Source of the DNA: Phycicoccus sonneratiae
GTDB taxonomy: Bacteria > Actinomycetota > Actinomycetes > Actinomycetales > Dermatophilaceae
DNA: 64,000 nucleotides
Assembly (NCBI RefSeq): GCF_016887965.1
Contig: NZ_JAFDVD010000003.1
Location: 186,001 to 250,000, forward strand
Reading direction: 5' to 3'
Shown in pieces: positions 20,998 to 29,025 of this stretch. How positions within the stretch are numbered: position 1 is the first letter of the stretch; each line of letters begins with the position of its first letter. The notes under the pieces were generated by a model, which was not told where the DNA came from, ran no database searches, and saw only the letters and a list, made by a program, of their open reading frames with translations. The position numbers were made by a program, and so were the translations under genes.

Positions 20998-21066
20998 AAC
21001 CTACCCGCCGCGAGCCGTGCGCCGGTCCCCGCCGTCGAACCCGGACGCCGGTCGCTCGGTTAGGGT
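20998..21066. promoter_or_regulatory. Divergent promoters of glgX and the FabG-like gene
   Basis: A minus-strand -10, TAGGTT (20998-21003 reversed), would give a glgX leader of about 75 nt. A plus-strand -10, TAGGGT (21061-21066), would serve the reductase gene with a leader of about 30 nt containing GAGGAG. The 186-bp gap contains no other clear feature. Confidence 0.5.
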
Positions 21067-21102
21067 CGGCGCGGACCCACCCGCGACCCGAGGAGCACCC
21101 CC

Positions 21103-21858
21103 ATGACCGAGCAGCGCGTCGCCGTCGTCACCGGAGCCGCCCGCGGCATCGGGGCCGCCACCGCCGAGCGACTGGCCCGCGACGGGTTCGCCGTCGCCGT
21201 GCTCGACCTCGACGAGGCGGCGTGCGAGGAGGTCGCGGGGCGCATCCGCGACGGCGGCGGGTCGGCCGTGGGCGTCGGGGTCGACGTAGCCGACGCCGCG
21301 GCCGTCGCCGCCGGGGTGGCCCGGGTCGCCGACGAGCTCGGGCCGCCGGTCGTCCTCGTCAACAACGCCGGCATCATCCGCGACAACCTGCTCTTCAAGA
21401 TGACCGAGGACGACTGGGACGCCGTCATGGGCGTGCACCTCAAGGGCTCGTTCCTCATGACCAAGGCCTGCCAGGCGCACATGACCGAGCAGCGCTACGG
21501 CCGCATCGTCAACCTGTCCTCGTCCTCGGCGCAGGGCAACCGCGGGCAGGCCAACTACTCCGCCGCCAAGGCCGGGCTCCAGGGGTTCACCAAGACCCTG
21601 GCCATCGAGCTCGGCAAGTTCGGCGTCACCGCCAACGCCGTCGCCCCGGGTTTCATCCAGACCGACATGACCCGGGCCACCGCCGAGCGCCTCAAGGTCT
21701 CGTTCGAGGACTTCATCACCCACACGGCCGCCCAGATCCCCGTGGCGCGGGTCGGGCAGCCCGAGGACATCGCGGCGACCATCTCCTTCCTCGTCTCCGA
21801 GGAGGCCGGCTTCGTGAGCGGCCAGGTCGTCTACGTCGCCGGCGGCCCGCTCGACTGA
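21103..21858 (+). CDS. 3-oxoacyl-ACP/acetoacetyl-CoA reductase-like SDR
   Basis: The 251-residue short-chain dehydrogenase has the Rossmann motif TGAARGIG, NNAG at about residue 88, catalytic Ser in VNLSSSS, YSAAK (Tyr/Lys), and the FabG-like end GFVSGQVVYVAGG. Length is standard. A GAGGAG Shine-Dalgarno precedes the ATG. Close to genes for a thioesterase and an acyl-CoA dehydrogenase, it may serve fatty-acid synthesis, beta-oxidation or polyhydroxyalkanoate metabolism. The exact substrate cannot be read from the sequence, so no symbol is given. Confidence 0.88.
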   Translation: MTEQRVAVVTGAARGIGAATAERLARDGFAVAVLDLDEAACEEVAGRIRDGGGSAVGVGVDVADAAAVAAGVARVADELGPPVVLVNNAGIIRDNLLFKMTEDDWDAVMGVHLKGSFLMTKACQAHMTEQRYGRIVNLSSSSAQGNRGQANYSAAKAGLQGFTKTLAIELGKFGVTANAVAPGFIQTDMTRATAERLKVSFEDFITHTAAQIPVARVGQPEDIAATISFLVSEEAGFVSGQVVYVAGGPLD

Positions 21859-21913
21859 CGCCCGGCTCGCGCCCGCGCCGGGGTGCGCTCGCCCCGCCGG
21901 CGCCACCTCGCCC

Positions 21914-21939
21914 CGCCGGGGTGCTGTGGCACCCCGGCG
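21914..21939 (+). terminator. Stem-loop after the FabG-like gene
   Basis: An 11-bp perfect GC stem, CGCCGGGGTGC and its complement, encloses loop TGTG. There is no T-tract, as is common in high-GC actinobacteria. Confidence 0.6.
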
Positions 21940-22033
21940 CCGCAGGATCACCCCGGCGAGGCCCGCGGCGCCGTCCAGGTCGATTCTCGACGAAGCCACG
22001 CTGTCCATGGCGTGGCTGACCTACGGTGTCACC

Positions 22034-23077
22034 GTGACGGGCTGGGGTGGCGACGTGCTGTACGAGCACAGGTACGTGGTCGACCGGGCCTTCCAGCGAG
22101 CGGCGCTGCACCTCGCTCCGAGCATGATCGTGACGTTGGCCGTCGCCGCCGGGAGCGTGCTCGCGGCGCTCCTGCACTGGTCGACCACCCTCCCCTGGGG
22201 TCCCGCCCTCGTCGCGGGAGCGGTCGGCGCACCATTGTCCGTGGCAGCCGTGATGCTCCTGCGCTCGATGGATACCCGGCGCCGTCTCCCTGTGGGCATC
22301 CCGCTCGTCTTCCGCGTCAGGGAGTCCGGGGTCCAGTTCGGCCTCGACGGTCGGGAGCGGAGCCGCCCGTGGAGCGAGGTCACTCGGATACTCGTGTTCG
22401 ATGGCTCGGTGGTCGTGCGGTCCGTGCACGGCGACGACATAGTCATCCCCGCCGAGGCGGTGGGCCCGGAGGGCGCCGAACGTCTCTGCGCCGTCGCGCG
22501 AAGCATCAGCGCCCAAGAGCCACGGCAGGCGACGGCCCGATCGGGCACAGACGAGGAGACCGCGGGAACGGCGGAGGTCGATGAGACCAATCGGCCGAGC
22601 GTGCGTCTCGACCCCGCCCTCGCCGACTCGCTGGCCGCGGCAGCCGCGGAGGTCATCGTGCGCCCGATCGTCGCCACGGCCATCGTCCTGATGCTGCTGT
22701 CGCCCGTCGCCGCCGTCCTCCTCGGCCGCGGCGCGCCCGTTCCGCACCTCGTAGGCGCTACCTTCCTCGGCGCGGTGCTCGTCCGCTGGCTGCTCCCGGC
22801 CGCCGTGCGACGCAGCGTGCGCAAGAGGCTGCTCCCAGTGGGGCGCACTGCGATGGACGTGGAGGTTTCCTCGACGCCCGGAGGCTTCCGGCTCCGGATC
22901 GACAACCGAGCCGAACTCGTGGGGTGGGCACAGTTGCGACGCATCCAGCGGCACCGGGACGCGGTCGTCCTCGTCTCCCGGGACGGGTCTCCCCGCCTGG
23001 TCCTCCCTGTCGAGGCCTTTCCGGCACCTCTTCTGGCGGAGGGCCGACGGGCGGTCGCGACGGCCCGCGTCGCCTGA
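22034..23077 (+). CDS. Membrane protein with two YcxB-like modules
   Basis: The 347-residue protein starts with two hydrophobic segments, followed by a soluble module (FRVRESGVQFGLDGRERSRP, then WSEVTRILVFDG). A second hydrophobic pair follows near the middle, and then a similar module (GGFRLRIDN, WAQLRRIQRHRDAVVLVSRDG). It looks like an internal duplication of a YcxB-type unit; function unknown. GTG 22034 is preferred since TACGGT (22022-22027) lies 6 nt upstream; ATG 22007 is in frame and possible. It uses many codons rare in its neighbours (AGG, TTG, GCA, CCA, GAT), suggesting weak expression or foreign origin. Confidence 0.7.
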   Translation: MTGWGGDVLYEHRYVVDRAFQRAALHLAPSMIVTLAVAAGSVLAALLHWSTTLPWGPALVAGAVGAPLSVAAVMLLRSMDTRRRLPVGIPLVFRVRESGVQFGLDGRERSRPWSEVTRILVFDGSVVVRSVHGDDIVIPAEAVGPEGAERLCAVARSISAQEPRQATARSGTDEETAGTAEVDETNRPSVRLDPALADSLAAAAAEVIVRPIVATAIVLMLLSPVAAVLLGRGAPVPHLVGATFLGAVLVRWLLPAAVRRSVRKRLLPVGRTAMDVEVSSTPGGFRLRIDNRAELVGWAQLRRIQRHRDAVVLVSRDGSPRLVLPVEAFPAPLLAEGRRAVATARVA

Positions 23078-23104
23078 CTCGGCTCTCGAGCCGACCCACC
23101 GACG

Positions 23105-23140
23105 ACGACGCCCTCGGACCGCGCGGTCCGAGGGCGTCGT
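23105..23140. terminator. 36-bp perfect palindrome between convergent genes
   Basis: Two 18-bp arms, ACGACGCCCTCGGACCGC and its exact complement, meet with no spacer. Lying between the YcxB-like gene and the acyl-CoA dehydrogenase gene, which converge, it can act as a bidirectional terminator. Confidence 0.8.
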
Positions 23141-23153
23141 GGTGTCCGGGGCG

Positions 23154-24299
23154 TCAGAGGCCGAGGTCGCGGCCGATGAGCTCCTTCATGATCTCGTTCG
23201 AGCCGGCCCAGATCTTCGAGACGCGGGCGTCGCGCCAGGCACGGGCCACGCGGTACTCGTTCATGAACCCGTAGCCGCCGTGCAGCTGGACGCACTCGTC
23301 GAGCACCTCGTTCTGCACCTGCGCCGAGAACCACTTCGCCTTCGCGGCGTCGACCGGGGTGAGCTTGCCCTCGGCGTGCGCCGCGATGCAGTCGTCGACG
23401 TAGGCCTGGGTGACCTCGAGCTTGGTCAGCAGCTCGGCCATCTTGAACTTGTTGTGCTGGAACGCCCCCACCGGCTGGCCGAAGGCCTTGCGCTCCTTCG
23501 TGTACTCGACCGTCTCGCGGAAGATCTGGAACGCGTGCGCGGTGTTGGCGACGGCCGCCCCGATGCGCTCCTGCGGGAGGCGCTGCATCATCGCGACGAA
23601 GCCCATGCCCTCCTCGCCGAGCCGGTTGGCGTCGGGGACGCGGACGTCCTCGAAGAACAGCTCGGAGGTGTCGGCCTCCTCCTGCCCGACCTTGTCGAGC
23701 TTGCGGCCGCGGGTGAAGCCCTCCATGCCCTCCTCGACCATGAGCAGGGTGATGCCCTTGGCGCCCTTGGACGGGTCGGTGCGGGCGGCGACGATGACGA
23801 GGTCGGCCTGGTAGCCGTTCGTGATGAAGGTCTTGCTGCCGTTGAGCACCCAGTGGTCGCCGTCGCGGACGGCGGTGGTCTTGAGGGCCGCGAGGTCGGA
23901 GCCGCCGGACGGCTCGGTCATGGCGATGGCGGCGATGAGCTCGCCGTTGGCCATGCCGGGGAGCCAGCGCTCCTTCTGCTCCTGGGTGCCGAGGTCGACG
24001 ATGTACGGCGGGCAGACGTCGGAGTGGATGCCGAAGCAGGACGACACCGCGAAGTTGAAGCCGGCGATGACCTCGGCGGCGATCGCGTTGAAGCGGTAGT
24101 CCTCGGCGCCCATGCCCCCGAACTCCTCGGGGATGTCGAGGCCGAAGAGCCCCTGCTTGCCGGCCTCCTTCCAGATGTCGCGCTCGACCGACTTGACCTC
24201 GAGCATCTGCTCGGCGCGCGGCTTCAGGGTGCGCTCGACGAACTCGGCGACGGAGGCGCGGAAGTCCTCGTGCTCGGCGGCGTAGACGTTGCGGGGCAT
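23154..24299 (-). CDS. Acyl-CoA dehydrogenase
   Basis: The 381-residue flavoenzyme catalyses alpha,beta-dehydrogenation of acyl-CoA. Family signatures are AIAMTEPSGGSDLAALKT (FAD/substrate), ITNGYQADLVIVAART, the arginine-containing LPQERIGAAVANTAHA, RKAFGQPVGAFQ, and the C-terminal QLHGGYGFMNEY with AGSNEIMKELIGRDL. The chain is length-typical. ATG 24299 has GAGGAG 4-5 nt upstream. It is divergent from a TetR regulator; a palindromic operator lies between, so it is probably repressed and induced by an acyl-CoA or related ligand. Confidence 0.93.
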   Translation of the reverse strand: MPRNVYAAEHEDFRASVAEFVERTLKPRAEQMLEVKSVERDIWKEAGKQGLFGLDIPEEFGGMGAEDYRFNAIAAEVIAGFNFAVSSCFGIHSDVCPPYIVDLGTQEQKERWLPGMANGELIAAIAMTEPSGGSDLAALKTTAVRDGDHWVLNGSKTFITNGYQADLVIVAARTDPSKGAKGITLLMVEEGMEGFTRGRKLDKVGQEEADTSELFFEDVRVPDANRLGEEGMGFVAMMQRLPQERIGAAVANTAHAFQIFRETVEYTKERKAFGQPVGAFQHNKFKMAELLTKLEVTQAYVDDCIAAHAEGKLTPVDAAKAKWFSAQVQNEVLDECVQLHGGYGFMNEYRVARAWRDARVSKIWAGSNEIMKELIGRDLGL

Positions 24300-24324
24300 G
24301 GGGCTCCTCGTGGCGGCGGGCGGG

Positions 24325-24343
24325 GTGGCGTGCGGCACGCCAC
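24325..24343. promoter_or_regulatory. Short perfect palindrome in the dehydrogenase leader
   Basis: GTGGCGTG, loop CGG, CACGCCAC. It could be a leader hairpin of the dehydrogenase mRNA or a secondary binding site. Confidence 0.4.
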
Positions 24344-24349
24344 CATTGA

Positions 24350-24387
24350 CTAAGCGCTTGCTTAGTGTGACCCGGGTGCGGCATGCT
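24350..24387. promoter_or_regulatory. TetR-type operator with regulator promoter
   Basis: The inverted repeat CTAAGC-GCTT-GCTTAG occupies 24350-24365. The probable regulator -35 (TTGCTT, 24358-24363) lies inside it, 18 bp from a -10-like CATGCT (24382-24387). The layout predicts autoregulation plus control of the divergent acyl-CoA dehydrogenase. Confidence 0.65.
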
Positions 24388-24394
24388 GTCAACC

Positions 24395-25051
24395 GTGCCC
24401 AGCACCCCGCCGCTCACCGAGACCGCCGTCCTCGCCGCGCTCGCGCCCGAGGGCGGGCGCCCCGGCGGGGCCACCGACGTCTCCGACACGGCGGTCCGGA
24501 TCATGCTCGCCGCGGCCGACGCCTTCGCCGAGCACGGCTTCCCCGCGACGACCACGCGCGACATCGCCTCGCGTGCCGGCCTCTCGCCCGCCGGCGTCTA
24601 CGTGCACTTCGCCTCCAAGGAGGTGCTCCTCTTCGAGATCAGCCGGCGCGGCCACGCCCGTGCCCGCGACCTGCTCGTCGAGGCCGCCCGGGACGCCGCC
24701 TCCCCCACCGAGGCGCTGCGGGCCATCGTCGGCGGCTTCTCGCGCTGGCACGCCGAGCACCACCAGCTCGGACGCATCGTCCAGTTCGAGTTCCGCCACC
24801 TCTCCCCCGAGCACCGGGCCGAGGTCATCGAGCTGCGCAAGGACATCGACGGCGTCGTCGCCGACGTGCTGCGCGCCGGCGTCGAGAGCGGCGAGCTCGA
24901 CGTCGACGACGTCCCCGCCACCGCGCTGGCCCTGCTGTCGATGGCCATCGACGTCGCCCGCTGGTACGTGCCGGGCGGGCGCCGCACCCCCGAGGCCATC
25001 GAGCGGACCTACGGAGACCTCGCGGTCCGCCTCGCGCACGGCCGCGGGTAG
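24395..25051 (+). CDS. TetR-family regulator of the acyl-CoA dehydrogenase
   Basis: The 218-residue protein has an N-terminal TetR helix-turn-helix (ILAAADAFAEHGFPATTTRD region; AGLSPAGVYVHFASKEVLL is the recognition part) and a helical ligand domain. GTG 24395 gives a leaderless arrangement with CATGCT 7 nt upstream; ATG 24383 would place the start codon inside that -10 and is less likely. Neighbourhood and operator suggest control of fatty-acid degradation, in the manner of actinobacterial FadR-type TetR proteins. The ligand is not known. Confidence 0.85.
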   Translation: MPSTPPLTETAVLAALAPEGGRPGGATDVSDTAVRIMLAAADAFAEHGFPATTTRDIASRAGLSPAGVYVHFASKEVLLFEISRRGHARARDLLVEAARDAASPTEALRAIVGGFSRWHAEHHQLGRIVQFEFRHLSPEHRAEVIELRKDIDGVVADVLRAGVESGELDVDDVPATALALLSMAIDVARWYVPGGRRTPEAIERTYGDLAVRLAHGRG

Positions 25052-25066
25052 GGGACACTGGGGCGC

Positions 25067-26275
25067 GTGAGCACCACGCCGCGCGCGCCCGGGGTCACGG
25101 CCGGGGTGGGGTCCCCCGCCGCCGACGCCGACCTCCCCGCGTCCCGGCAGCCCACCCGGCTCGCCGAGCTGCTCCTCGGTGCCGTCGTCCTCTACGCCTG
25201 GGCGCCACCGGGCGTCCCGGGCTTCCTGTCCCTCGGCCTCGTCGCCGTCGCCGCCCTCCTCGGCCTCGCCCTGCTGCGCCCCGGTGCGACCCGGCTCGGC
25301 GGGCCCGGCGGCGCGCTCGGCTGGCTGGCGCCGGGGCTGGTCCTGCTCGTCGGCTACCTCGTCCTCGTCTCGATCTCCTCGCCGGACGACTCGATCTCCG
25401 GCTGGCCGCGGCGGGCCGTCCGGCTGACGATGGTCCTCGCCCTCCTCGTCGCGGTCGTCTCCGGGCGGGTGCACTGGCCCTCCCTCGTGCGCGGGGCCGC
25501 CCTCGGGCTCGTCGCGAACGCCGTGCTCTTCGTCGCCGGCGTCGCCCCCGCGCCCTACGGCGAGTACCTGTCCGGCTTCCTCCTCGACAAGAACCAGGCC
25601 GGCCTGGCCTACGCGGTCGTCACGTTGCTGATGCTCGGCCTCGTCGACGAGCGACGGCGGCAGGTGGCCGTCGTGCTCGTCGGGGCCTCCCTCGTCTGGC
25701 TCACCGGGTCCCGCACCTCGATCGCCGCCCTGGCGTGCGGGCTCGCCTGGATCGTGCTGCGCCCGCGGCTGGCCCCCGCGGGGCGGGTGGCGCTCGTCGT
25801 CGCGCTCGGGGTCGCGGTGCAGGTGGTCGAGAACAACTTCGCCCGGGCCGGCGTGTTCGCCAGCCGCGACGGCTCCGACGCGTTCCGTGCGCGGATCGAC
25901 GAGGCCTCGCAGGCCAAGCTCGCGGGCAGCCCGTTCCAGGGCCTCGGGCTCGGCGAGTCCTGGGTGGCCATCGGCGACCGGCAGTACCTCTTCCACAACT
26001 CGTACTGGGCGGCGCTCGTCGAGGGCGGATGGGTCCTCCTCGGCGCCTACCTGCTGCTCGTCGCCGCGGCCGTCGGGCTCTGGCGCCGCAGCCCGGCCGA
26101 GCACGTCTGGGTCGCCGCCGAGGGGGCCAACCTCGCCGTCCTCGTCTGTGCGCTGCGCCTCGGCGAGGTCTTCGGCGCGACGGCGGCGACCCTCGCGCTC
26201 GCCGGCGGGCTGCTCGGCCTCCTCGCGGCCCGGGAGGCCCGGGGCGCCCCCGGGCCCGCGCCCGGCGCTCGGTAG
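25067..26275 (+). CDS. Wzy/O-antigen ligase-like polytopic membrane protein
   Basis: This 402-residue protein has around ten hydrophobic segments. Wzy_C-family features are LTGSRTSIAALACGLAW near the middle, a large extracellular loop with FLLDKNQAG before it, and YLFHNSYWAALVEGG after it. Such proteins polymerise or ligate lipid-linked surface polysaccharide outside the membrane. GTG 25067 is chosen because GACACT (25054-25059) lies 7 nt upstream. The methyltransferase, epimerase and glycosyltransferase genes that follow support a cell-envelope glycan role. Confidence 0.8.
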   Translation: MSTTPRAPGVTAGVGSPAADADLPASRQPTRLAELLLGAVVLYAWAPPGVPGFLSLGLVAVAALLGLALLRPGATRLGGPGGALGWLAPGLVLLVGYLVLVSISSPDDSISGWPRRAVRLTMVLALLVAVVSGRVHWPSLVRGAALGLVANAVLFVAGVAPAPYGEYLSGFLLDKNQAGLAYAVVTLLMLGLVDERRRQVAVVLVGASLVWLTGSRTSIAALACGLAWIVLRPRLAPAGRVALVVALGVAVQVVENNFARAGVFASRDGSDAFRARIDEASQAKLAGSPFQGLGLGESWVAIGDRQYLFHNSYWAALVEGGWVLLGAYLLLVAAAVGLWRRSPAEHVWVAAEGANLAVLVCALRLGEVFGATAATLALAGGLLGLLAAREARGAPGPAPGAR

Positions 26276-26278
26276 CCT
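26273..26278 (+). promoter_or_regulatory. -10 that contains the upstream stop codon
   Basis: TAGCCT begins with the TAG stop of the Wzy-like gene and ends 6 nt before the GTG of the methyltransferase at 26285. Confidence 0.45.
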
Positions 26279-26284
26279 GACCCG

Positions 26285-27010
26285 GTGACTGCGCTCGGCC
26301 ACGGCGGCTCCCCCTCGATCGCGGCGCCGGACTACTGGTGGTACCGGGCCCGCGCCGACCTCCTCGAGTCCGCGCTGCGTGATCTCGTCGAGGGCGTGGG
26401 CACCGCCCTCGACCTCGGCAGCGCCGACGGCCCGAGCGCGGCCTGGTTCCGCGAGGCGGCCGGGCGCGTGGCCTCCCTCGACATCGACCCCCGCGGCCTC
26501 GGCAGCGACGGGGTGTGCGGGTCGGCCCTCCAGCTGCCCTTCGCCGACGGGACGTTCGACGCGGTCGCCGCCTTCGACGTCATCGAGCACTGCGCCCCCG
26601 AGGCCGACGCCCTCACCGAGGTCCACCGCGTGCTGCGCCCCGGCGGGCGCTTCCTCATGTCCGTCCCGGCCTACACCTGGGCCTGGACCGACTTCGACGT
26701 CGCGAACGGCCACCACCGGCGCTACACCCGCCGCCGCGCGGTCGCGGCCGTCGAGGCGGCCGGCTTCCGCGTCGAGCGGGCCACCTACGGGTTCACGACC
26801 GTCTTCCCGCTCTTCGCCGCCGAGCGGGCGGTGCGCAAGCTGACCCGCCGCCGCACCGACGGCCCGCACGACATCGTCGAGGTGCCGCAGGTGCCCCCGG
26901 CGCTCAACTCGGCGCTGCGCTCGCTCTGCGGGGTCGACCGGGCCGCGCTGCGGCGCACCGACCTCCCCTTCGGCTCGTCGGTCTTCCTCGGCGCCACCCG
27001 CACCGGCTGA
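26285..27010 (+). CDS. Class I SAM-dependent methyltransferase
   Basis: The 241-residue protein has motif I ALDLGSADGPSAAWF, the motif II region LDIDPRG, DGTFDAVAAFDVIEHC and EVHRVLRPGGRFLMSVPAY, typical of Methyltransf_11 enzymes. A C-terminal hydrophobic patch (TYGFTTVFPLFAAERAV) suggests membrane contact. It follows the Wzy-like gene by 9 bp, with its own leaderless promoter. It may methylate a lipid-linked sugar or lipid carrier; the substrate is a guess from context. Confidence 0.82.
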   Translation: MTALGHGGSPSIAAPDYWWYRARADLLESALRDLVEGVGTALDLGSADGPSAAWFREAAGRVASLDIDPRGLGSDGVCGSALQLPFADGTFDAVAAFDVIEHCAPEADALTEVHRVLRPGGRFLMSVPAYTWAWTDFDVANGHHRRYTRRRAVAAVEAAGFRVERATYGFTTVFPLFAAERAVRKLTRRRTDGPHDIVEVPQVPPALNSALRSLCGVDRAALRRTDLPFGSSVFLGATRTG

Positions 27011-27037
27011 CCCGCTGCGGCGCGGCGCCCGGGGGGA

Positions 27038-27997
27038 TCAGGCGTCGAGTGGGCCGCCGGCGACCACCCGGGCGCGCACGTCGGCCGCCGTCGCGGCGAG
27101 GCCGGCCGCCAGCGGGGTCGCGGCGAGGGCGTCGACCTCCGGCCAGCGCACCGAGGCGAGGCGCAGGTCGAGCACCTGCCCGTCGCCGCCCGGGGCGATG
27201 GCTGTGCGCAGCGGGCGGTGGAAGACGCGCCGGGCCTCCGACACGAGGTGCCCGACGGTGACCGGCCGCCCGGACGCGACGACCTTGACGACGCTCGTGC
27301 CGCGGGGCTCCTCGCGGGCCAGCTCGGCGCAGCGCACGAGCATCCGGGCGAGGTCGACGACGTAGACGTAGTCACGGATGGTGTCGAGCGAGACGAAGAG
27401 CGGCAGGGGGCTCAGGGTGGCGTCCGACAGGCACAGCCGGGACAGCAACCCCTGCGGCTTGCCGAGCGTCTGGCCCGGCCCGTAGACGTTCGCCGCCCGG
27501 GCGAGGACCGCGCGCAGGCCGGTGCGGGCGACGACCCCGGTGAGCGCCTCCTCCATCGCGAGCTTGGTCCGCCCGTAGGCGACGAGCGGGACCGGCGGGG
27601 TGTCCTCGGTGAAGGGAGGGTCGGCCGAGCCGGCGTACAGCCCGCCCGCCGAGGAGGCGAGGAGCACGACGCCGTCCTCGTCCTCGCCCGTGCTGTCGCC
27701 GAGCAGCGCGGTGAACCGCTCGAAGACCCGGCGCTCGGCCGCGAGCGCCTCCTCCCCCGTGGCGACGACCCCGGCTCCGGCGCACCAGGCGAGCAGCCAG
27801 GTCCGCCCGGTCCGGCGCCCGGCGAAGCGCGCGAGGTCGGCGGCGAGCACCTCGACGGTGGCCTGCTCGTCGGACCAGGGGACGCGCGAGGTGAGCACCT
27901 CCCACCCGGCCTCGCGCAGGGTCGCGACGAGGTGGCGCCCGACGAGCCCACCGGCACCGACGACCCACGCGACGGGAGCGTCGGTGGCGGTGCTCAC
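27038..27997 (-). CDS. NAD-dependent epimerase/dehydratase family protein
   Basis: The 319-residue extended SDR has VVGAGGLVGRHL at the N-terminus, LLASSAGGLY, the catalytic YGRTK (in VAYGRTKLAMEEAL) and RAANVYGPGQ. GTG 27997 overlaps the upstream glycosyltransferase stop (GTGA). It is likely to interconvert a nucleotide sugar or a lipid-linked sugar for the transferase encoded just upstream. The Rossmann motif GAGGLVG differs from the usual GxxGxxG only in the second position set. Exact substrate unknown. Confidence 0.83.
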   Translation of the reverse strand: MSTATDAPVAWVVGAGGLVGRHLVATLREAGWEVLTSRVPWSDEQATVEVLAADLARFAGRRTGRTWLLAWCAGAGVVATGEEALAAERRVFERFTALLGDSTGEDEDGVVLLASSAGGLYAGSADPPFTEDTPPVPLVAYGRTKLAMEEALTGVVARTGLRAVLARAANVYGPGQTLGKPQGLLSRLCLSDATLSPLPLFVSLDTIRDYVYVVDLARMLVRCAELAREEPRGTSVVKVVASGRPVTVGHLVSEARRVFHRPLRTAIAPGGDGQVLDLRLASVRWPEVDALAATPLAAGLAATAADVRARVVAGGPLDA

Positions 27998-28995
27998 GCG
28001 TCGTCCCGCCCGAGCGGTCCGTCGCGCCGGTCTCGGACCGGGAGGTAGAGCGGCTTGCCCATCGCCATGTTGACCGCCATGCCGACGTACTCGGCGATGA
28101 CGCCGAGGGCGAAGAGGATGGCGCCGGTGGCCGCCATGAGCAGGACCATCGTCGAGGTCCAGCCCGGCGCCTCCCACCAGCGGGCCGCCTTGCCGAGGAC
28201 GAGCACCACGCCGATGAGGGGCGCGAGGACGATCGAGGCCGCACCGGTGAAGCTCACCCAGCGCAGCGGGGTCGTGCCGCTCGAGAGGACGAGGCGCCAG
28301 AAGTGCGAGACGAGGCGGTGCACGTCGTAGCCGGACGGGCGGTCGCCCTCGGCCCGCATCGGCAGCGGCACCGTGGCGACGCGACGGGCGACCCACGAGA
28401 TGGCGACGTCGAGGTAGATGCCCGGGCCGGCGTAGGCCGCCACCGAGCGGGCGACCTCGCCGAGGACGAGGCGGTAGCTGTTGAAGTCGGAGGCGCGGGC
28501 GCCGCGGGCCAGCCGGGCCACGAGCCACTTCGCCGAGCGGCTCGCGAGGTTGCGGGCGGCCCCGTGCGGCGGCTCGTTGGACGGTCGGGCGTAGACGACG
28601 TCGGCCTGCTCGTCCATCGCGGTGTCGACGAGCACGCCGATGTGCGCGGGGTCGTGCTGGCCGTCCTCGTCCATCGTGACGACCCACTCGCCGCCCGACG
28701 CCGAGATGCCGGCCAGGGTCGCCGCGTGCTGGCCGAAGTTGCGGCTCAACCAGACCGGACGCACCCAGTCGTGCGCGGCGGCCAGCTCGCGGACGACGAC
28801 GTCGGACCCGTCCGGGCCGCAGTCGTCGACGAGCACGACCTCCTCGACGACGAACCGTCGCCCGCCCGGGGTCGTGCCGACCCGGGTGAGGGGCGCGATC
28901 TCGGCGACGAGCGCGGGCAGCGTGCTGCGGCCCTGGTACACCGGGACGACGACCGACACCCGGTGGGGTGGGGGGCCGGCGCTCTCGGGATCCAC
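27994..28995 (-). CDS. Membrane-anchored family 2 glycosyltransferase, DPM1/ArnC-like
   Basis: The 333-residue protein has a GT2 domain (VSVVVPVYQG, VLVDDCGPDG, SRNFGQHAA, MDEDGQHDP) and two C-terminal helices, as in polyprenyl-phosphate glycosyltransferases. GTG 28995 is chosen since a minus-strand TAGGGT (29003-29008 reversed) is 7 nt upstream; a GTG at 29019 is possible but would lie upstream of that promoter element. It probably moves a sugar onto polyprenyl phosphate. The following epimerase gene is coupled by a 4-bp overlap. Confidence 0.87.
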   Translation of the reverse strand: MDPESAGPPPHRVSVVVPVYQGRSTLPALVAEIAPLTRVGTTPGGRRFVVEEVVLVDDCGPDGSDVVVRELAAAHDWVRPVWLSRNFGQHAATLAGISASGGEWVVTMDEDGQHDPAHIGVLVDTAMDEQADVVYARPSNEPPHGAARNLASRSAKWLVARLARGARASDFNSYRLVLGEVARSVAAYAGPGIYLDVAISWVARRVATVPLPMRAEGDRPSGYDVHRLVSHFWRLVLSSGTTPLRWVSFTGAASIVLAPLIGVVLVLGKAARWWEAPGWTSTMVLLMAATGAILFALGVIAEYVGMAVNMAMGKPLYLPVRDRRDGPLGRDDA

Positions 28996-29025
28996 GCCGG
29001 TCACCCTAGTGGCGGACACCGCCGC

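Noticed and set aside
24383-24394. ATG 24383 as the TetR start
   Set aside because: It would lie within the CATGCT -10; GTG 24395 fits the usual 7-nt spacing. The alternative is noted in the entry.
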